Source: Wyeomyia smithii (lineage: Eukaryota > Arthropoda > Insecta > Diptera > Culicidae). Taken from it: a DNA stretch of 64,000 nucleotides. The stretch is from the NCBI RefSeq assembly GCF_029784165.1, contig NC_073695.1, positions 229,309,916-229,373,915 of the forward strand, in the 5' to 3' direction. This document shows positions 58,984 to 64,000 of this stretch, in pieces. The notes beneath the pieces were generated by a model. The model saw only the letters and a list, made by a program, of their open reading frames with translations, made no database searches and was not told the DNA's origin. How positions within the stretch are numbered: the first letter of the stretch is position 1; every line of letters starts with the position of its first letter. Made by a program: the position numbers and the translations under genes.

Positions 58984-59283
58984 TTATTTTTTTCCACCCC
59001 AGAAATGTCTATTTGCATCGAAGTCGCCTAACACCTCCCAATCATCACCATCGGGGCATAAACCCCACGAGACAAGCTCTAGACCGGGTCGGAATCTCTG
59101 GGCACACCGGATCACGCACTTGTTCAAATAGTTCTTTCCATCCGATCCACACCAGGGGTTGAATGAGTGGTAACAATTGCACGGATAGTCCCCGACTCCT
59201 GCTGTGACGCGTGGCCAATTGGTCTGGCCATTAGCACCAGTCCACAAGACTGCCAGAAGCGCCAAAAGGGCTGGAAAAAACAT
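58984..59283 (-). CDS. Secreted Kazal-type serine protease inhibitor, single domain
   Basis: Single exon of 99 codons from ATG at 59283. Signal peptide MFFPALLALLAVLWTGANGQ, then one Kazal domain: CNCYHSFNPWCGSDGKNY … LNKCVIRCAQRF … WGLC, spacing C-x1-C-x7-C-x10-C-x3-C-x15-C, with the diagnostic CGSDGKNY-x-N-x-C. By Kazal numbering the P1 residue (second after C2) is His rather than Lys/Arg/Leu, so target specificity is unclear. An acidic tail (DGDDWEVLGDFDANRHFW) follows. The stop codon overlaps an AATAAA polyadenylation signal. The gene lies antisense within the presumed mastermind intron, and a TATATATATA box is about 75-95 bp upstream of the ATG. An alternative upstream Met (59334) would precede the signal peptide, and I reject it as the start. 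Confidence 0.88.
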   Translation of the reverse strand: MFFPALLALLAVLWTGANGQTNWPRVTAGVGDYPCNCYHSFNPWCGSDGKNYLNKCVIRCAQRFRPGLELVSWGLCPDGDDWEVLGDFDANRHFWGGKK

Positions 59284-59357
59284 CTTCGTCTTTTTGTTTG
59301 CTGTGGAAATTGTTAGGTCGATAACGTACAACACACGAACAGGTGCGAGGTGGACAC

Positions 59358-59374
59358 TTTTATATATATATATA
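59358..59374 (-). promoter_or_regulatory. TATA-type promoter of the Kazal gene
   Basis: CTATATATATATATAAAAG on the minus strand, about 75-90 bp upstream of the Kazal start codon. Confidence 0.55.
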
Positions 59375-59379
59375 GTCTA

Positions 59380-59930
59380 GGGGTTGATTACGAAATGGAA
59401 TTGCAATATTTTCGCGGTGTGCGTTTAAATGATTCGATAAGGAGAAGGTGGAACAAATTAACACTTTGTTCGTCACACTGCTCGCTGTGTATTAAGATTA
59501 CCACAAAACTACTGAAGATTTTGAGTTTTTATTAGCGTGCCCGAGTAAGAAGTAGAATTTTTCAAGGTACTGAATTTTTTGTTTATTTTACAAAGATTAT
59601 TTCACAGATGTTATCACACAAACAAATTTTTAAGTTACAGCATGAACTTCGTGATTCTGATTTATTTTCAATTATGAATTCTATTATATTTATAGATTGC
59701 AATTACTTTCGCAGTAAAGTGAATAGGAAAATTGTAAACCTACACGTCAACCAAAAACATGAATTAAAATTAAACTTAAACTCAAATTTACACTCATTTT
59801 ACTAACTATAAAATGAGCTAATCGTTTTTATTGAGGATTGCAATGATTTTTATCGGAAGTTATTGAAAATTTGGTTTGACATATTTTCTAATGTTTCAAC
59901 ATTAGTAATCCTATGTAGTTCATTTGTGCT
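59380..59930. other. AT-rich non-coding DNA
   Basis: No gene supported. Confidence 0.4.
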
Positions 59931-59939
59931 AATTCAGGG

Positions 59940-60680
59940 AGGACGCTCTGATATCATTTTCAAAAGCTTATTCCGAATCCTTTGATGCATCTTCTTTCAG
60001 GTTGTACAACAACTTGTCCACATGGGGACTGCAAATAACATTGCTTTCTTTGCAAATCATCAATTTATTCTTGAGACAAAGTCTTGAACTCCTGTTGAGA
60101 TCCTGAAGTATATAAACGTTTTGTATATCAATTGCACGTTGATTGGATATTTTCATTGTGCTCCTTGAAAGTAAAATTCTGATCATATATTAGCCCTTAG
60201 TATTCAACTTGATCAGACCAATTTGAGATCGAACCGTTCATCTTGACTATCGGTAGGTTTGAGAAATGAAACTCTTGGCTCATGAGGAAAAATAATTATT
60301 CGTATTATTTGGTCTATTAAGAAAAATGTTCCATTTCTGCAAGTATGATGAAATATGTATATCTAGACTTTTGTGCAGCCAACTGCATTTGACGCGAAGG
60401 CTTTTTCCTTTCACGGATATGGCTGAATCGTCACAAAATGAGGACTTCTCACATCCTGGTGGTAACTGAGGGGGATCAGAAGTGAAAATATTATATAAGG
60501 TTGATCCCAAGATGCTTCCTTGAGGTACACCAGCTCAAGTCATGCAGTCTTTCAGATTTGCCATTCACGACGTTAACAGGAAGAGTGCAGTTTATGCCAA
60601 ACACTGTCGAATGCCTTTCTATGTCAAAAAGAGCGGCTCCAGTGGAATAGCGTCCCGGTTTATTAGTTTAATTTTTTTTT
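59940..60680 (-). mobile_element. Degenerate Juan-like (jockey-clade) non-LTR retrotransposon
   Basis: Minus strand, in order: TGAALFDIERHSTVF (RT motif A region, AALLDIEKAFDSVW in live elements), AGVPQGSILGSTLYNIFTSD (motif B), CEKSSFCDDSAISVKGKSLR (motif C with Cys in place of the usual Ala before DD), YLQKWNIFLNRPN, then frameshifted NWSDQVEY-like and CLKNKLMICK segments of the RT thumb. Frameshifts and stops throughout; inactive. The pattern matches the Juan family of mosquitoes from memory. Confidence 0.82.
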
Positions 60681-61840
60681 TAATTTTGACATACCATTTC
60701 AAGACCATGAACAAGTGATGGAATATATTTTTCGTACATTTTGTAGATGAGTCTTGAACTTTTCACTTTCTACCTCTACAATTACTATTCTATAACATTG
60801 CTAGAGATGCAGTTATACTCTTCTGTCAGTTCCTTATGAGTAAAGAAAAAGTTCACATACAGAATAAAAAATGTGGTCTCAAGTGAAAACCTTGTGGTGC
60901 ACCTGAAGTGGCATAATTTGGTTAGATATTGACCACACTCACTTAGAATCCAATAAAGCTTATGTCTTATTGTGAAACTTCGCATATGTTTTTACAAAAA
61001 TTAATTAGAACCATCTTCTGATTGTATTTGTTATACAATCTAAAACGTCGAATTTAAGCTTGCAATACTCTTGGTGATCTTTTGGACTTGAAATGGATTC
61101 ACAATGCAAATATTTTTATAGAAAACAAAATTCAACAATTCAAATCAAAAATTGAAAATAATAGAATTTAAAAACTACTTGTCAACGGTTTAATTGGTTT
61201 TGGCTCTCGGAGTCACTAGTTTCGAATGCCTCCGATTTGAAAGAAACTTTGCACACGTATAAAGTCTTGAAAAAGTAAGTGTTTTCCACGACTGGGTACA
61301 ATTTTTAGACTCTAGAATAATATCCGAAAAGAGCTTTGTATTTTAGCATACCCTTTATTCAAATTATTGTAGTTTAGAAATCTTTGATTTTATAGAAAAA
61401 CTGCCTGAGATTGAGTTAAAGGGAACTGAAATATACACGAAAAAGTAATTGAAACCAAACGGTAAATTTGAAATTAGATAAGGACTCAATTTTTCCTGTG
61501 TATTTTTTTTTGTAAAATCGAAGTTACTAGAATTTATTCTGGTAAAAAGTCTAAGATGGAGATATGTGATAAAATTTATTTCTGGAGGTAGAGTTACGCC
61601 TTACGGCAACATTCTGGGACAGGGTGCAAATCAAAATACTGGAAACATCGAGAACGTCACGAAAATTGTCTGATTGCAAATGCTTATAACTCAATCAGTT
61701 TTCAACGGATTTCCTTCACTGTTGCAGCAATCGATTATAAAACAGCCAAGCGTCCACCAATACAGGAAAAATAGTCATTTTATGTTGCTAACTATTGCAC
61801 TATTTAAAACATAGAGAGTCTTGTTTTCTACTCAGATTTA
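60681..61840. other. AT-rich DNA, possibly further retrotransposon relic
   Basis: 60780-60990 may be upstream RT sequence of the Juan-like relic, but no conserved motif could be confirmed. The rest is unassigned. Confidence 0.35.
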
Positions 61841-61849
61841 GACCAATCA

Positions 61850-62270
61850 GGGCCGTCAATAACACCAAATCTCATTCAATATGGATATTCTAGAAACGAA
61901 GAGAGTATCCAGAGGCCAAAAATTGACCCCATATGCAATTGGAAGTTCATATTCCCCATTTTAAAGTTAATAACGGTAAATTCCGATTTCTGAAAAACGG
62001 CCTGAGAACCGAAAACCACCCAATGAGGATATTTCCGAAACCATAATTATGCCCAGAAATCGAAAATCAGCTCTAGACGCCATTTTGAAGCTCAAGATGA
62101 CTTCCGGTTTGTGTAAAAAAGTCAAAAATGACCAAGAACCTTCTAATCTGAGTACTGCCGGAATCGTCATGATGCCTAGTTGGTATATTTTCGGAATCAA
62201 AAATTGCTCAGAGTCCGGAAATGAATTTCAAGCGCCATTTTTAAGTTCAAGATCATCAACCATAACATCA
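61850..62270. repeat. Second copy of the CAAGATG…TTCCGGTTT repeat family
   Basis: CGCCATTTTGAAGCTCAAGA, TTCCGGTTTGTGTAAAA and GCGCCATTTTTAAGTTCAAG recur as in 3050-3620. Confidence 0.6.
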
Positions 62271-64000
62271 ATCAATAATATATTGCCAGAAATACATTAT
62301 TATAAGACAGGCGGTCCTACTTCTATGTTAACCTTGCGGTTTTGTCTCACACATAACCTCTTTAACTTTTCTCTGAAAGATTCAGTTGACTTTAAAATCA
62401 ATCATTTATAGTTCAGTTCCGCAACATTCAACCAATCAGCAGCTCGCTTGAACAGCCTAAAACAGAATAGTCTAATAATCGCTCGTGCCTTAAGCCGTTT
62501 CTAATAAAACAATTGTGAAAGTAAACAGACCTTGAATATGAAAGGCCCTAATCAATTGATGAAGTTCTCCGCAAGCTTTTCGTATAATAGGTAGCGTATG
62601 TTTTCAATTGCAAACTAGTGAAAAAAATTGCCAAAAATCATTGGGAACGCGGTTAACCAACCACAAACTTGTTTTTTTTAGCGATGTTAATTTTATATTC
62701 ATGTTGTAAGTGGCTCTGCCTTTTTTCAAGTTATGTCATTTCTCCAGTTTCACAAAACGCAGAGATATGTATTGCCTCTTGCGTCTGCTACAGGGGAATA
62801 AAACAAAATTCAATTCTGAGTTCGGAATGCTGTTGTGAAGTCGAACTCGTCGACGGTCTTTCTTAATACGCTGCAATATTTTTTTCATAAACTGTAATGA
62901 ACTTCCAAAAACGAAGCTGGTATTGGTGACACTCTAGTCTAAATGGGAAAAAAGCGGAACTTTATTCTTCGAACAATTTTTGGTATAATTAATTCCTATA
63001 ATCTCTATTTTTTAAAAGTTAACTAAAGCTTTCTATGATAAAAAAACAACTGTTTTGTATTACAAGATTTTGACAAATGTGAAAATGTGAACTTTTGCCT
63101 AATAAACGTAATTTCTACCTTCATTGAGTACAGAGTTATTAGGTATTTAATGTGGAAATTACTTCAAATTAAGTTTTTTGCACTCAACTTATGTTAGTTA
63201 CATTTTAGAAGAAAACATAGTTCCAAGGAATTGTTGGGGCATACAAAACACATTTTTTTGTCAAAGATCACACGTCTTCAGTACTTTTTCTTTAAAAGTT
63301 AAAGCATGGTTTTTTGTGACTTTAAAAACGTACAGGGTAAAAAGGGGCAATTGGTGACAACTCTTCTTCGTAGAGCTTTGGTCGAGTACTACACACTGTT
63401 ATAGGCTCTTTTTACCCTAATCAACCGATATTAGAGTACGGCGAGGCTCATTTCAAGATGGCTTGACAAAGTTTTTTTTTTAATTCTTTTAGCACCAATA
63501 TTTAGTGGTTAATTTGTGGTTTCGAAATCCAATTTGTGGTAATTTGTGGTTGAGTAATTTCTGAGAAATTTTCAGAAAACTGAGTCAAGCCATCTCTGAA
63601 AATGATTTCGCTTCAAATGAATCGGACAACGATGATATATACATCAATCGAAAGCTCTTAAATTGTGGTTCACGAAAATGTAGTTTTTGTAGGCATACTT
63701 CATAATAAAATAATTAAAAAACTATTTTTTAAATTTTTGAACATCGTTTACTTCTTGTTGTCAACACCGACCGTACGCGGCGCTGGTTGACCATCAAGAT
63801 GATTTTTTCTCAGAAAGCTTTCGTGTAGCGATGAGTATGGTGAAACTAGAGATACTCAGAGGGAGAGATGTGCGGTGAGCAGAACGAACCGTCTAAATTG
63901 GAGCTAAACGAACAAGAAAGGTAGCACCACATTGAGAGGTATTGCAGTCAGATACAAAAAAGAACGTGTTTATTTCTATACGATTTTTTGTTCTATTGCC
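62271..64000. other. AT-rich non-coding DNA with dispersed repeat copies
   Basis: 62690-62770 belongs to the family described at 13.4 kb. No gene supported to the window end. Confidence 0.4.

Overview
The window looks like chromosomal DNA of a mosquito (family Culicidae, probably a culicine). The evidence is: a two-exon odorant-binding-protein (OBP) cluster with dipteran cysteine spacing; a secreted insect ferritin light chain; a large exon of the Notch coactivator mastermind; a 28S/ITS2 block whose 5' end has the mosquito form as I remember it; Juan-like and R1-like non-LTR retrotransposons, mariner relics, a tRNA-derived SINE and many foldback MITEs. Genes are short, AT-rich sequence dominates, and introns are GT-AG. 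The species cannot be named from this window.

Layout. 1-5.2 kb: AT-rich DNA holding a dispersed rDNA fragment (ITS2 end plus the first ~1.4 kb of 28S, minus strand) and an internally deleted mariner with intact terminal inverted repeats. 5.2-7.6 kb: two paralogous minus-strand genes for short secreted Gly/Tyr/Asn-rich proteins that share intron phase and promoter layout. 7.6-16 kb: MITEs, short tandem repeats, two GC-richer islands (8.7-9.9 and 14.3-15.2 kb) and one plausible first coding exon of a minus-strand membrane-anchored protein. 16-23 kb: repeats (two long arrays, a TTA-flanked MITE, an R1-clade retrotransposon with part of its reverse transcriptase deleted, an RNase H-bearing retrotransposon relic). 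23.6-29.8 kb: a near-identical 3,084-bp direct tandem duplication. 31.7-32.5 kb: ferritin light-chain-like gene.

33.3-45.9 kb: five minus-strand OBP loci. Two are pseudogenes with in-frame stops and three are intact. All have a phase-0 intron inside the signal peptide. Duplicated flanks show that the first three arose by local segmental duplication, and an orphan upstream block at 36.4 kb marks a further partial or lost copy. A second deleted mariner, split by a TTAA-flanked element, lies between them. 46-54 kb: repeats, including a 1.4-kb near-palindrome with GGGTG ends. 55.3-57.0 kb: the big Gln/Gly-rich exon of mastermind. Its Notch-binding N-terminal exon and its downstream exons are not visible here, so much of the window may be mastermind intron with nested genes. 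59.0-59.3 kb: a single-exon Kazal inhibitor on the opposite strand. 59.9-60.7 kb: a Juan-like reverse transcriptase relic.

Working together: the OBPs, the Kazal inhibitor, ferritin and the Gly/Tyr/Asn proteins are all predicted to be secreted; mastermind is the only nuclear regulator. No operon-like coordination is expected. All family assignments were made by eye from motifs and remembered family patterns, with no database search.
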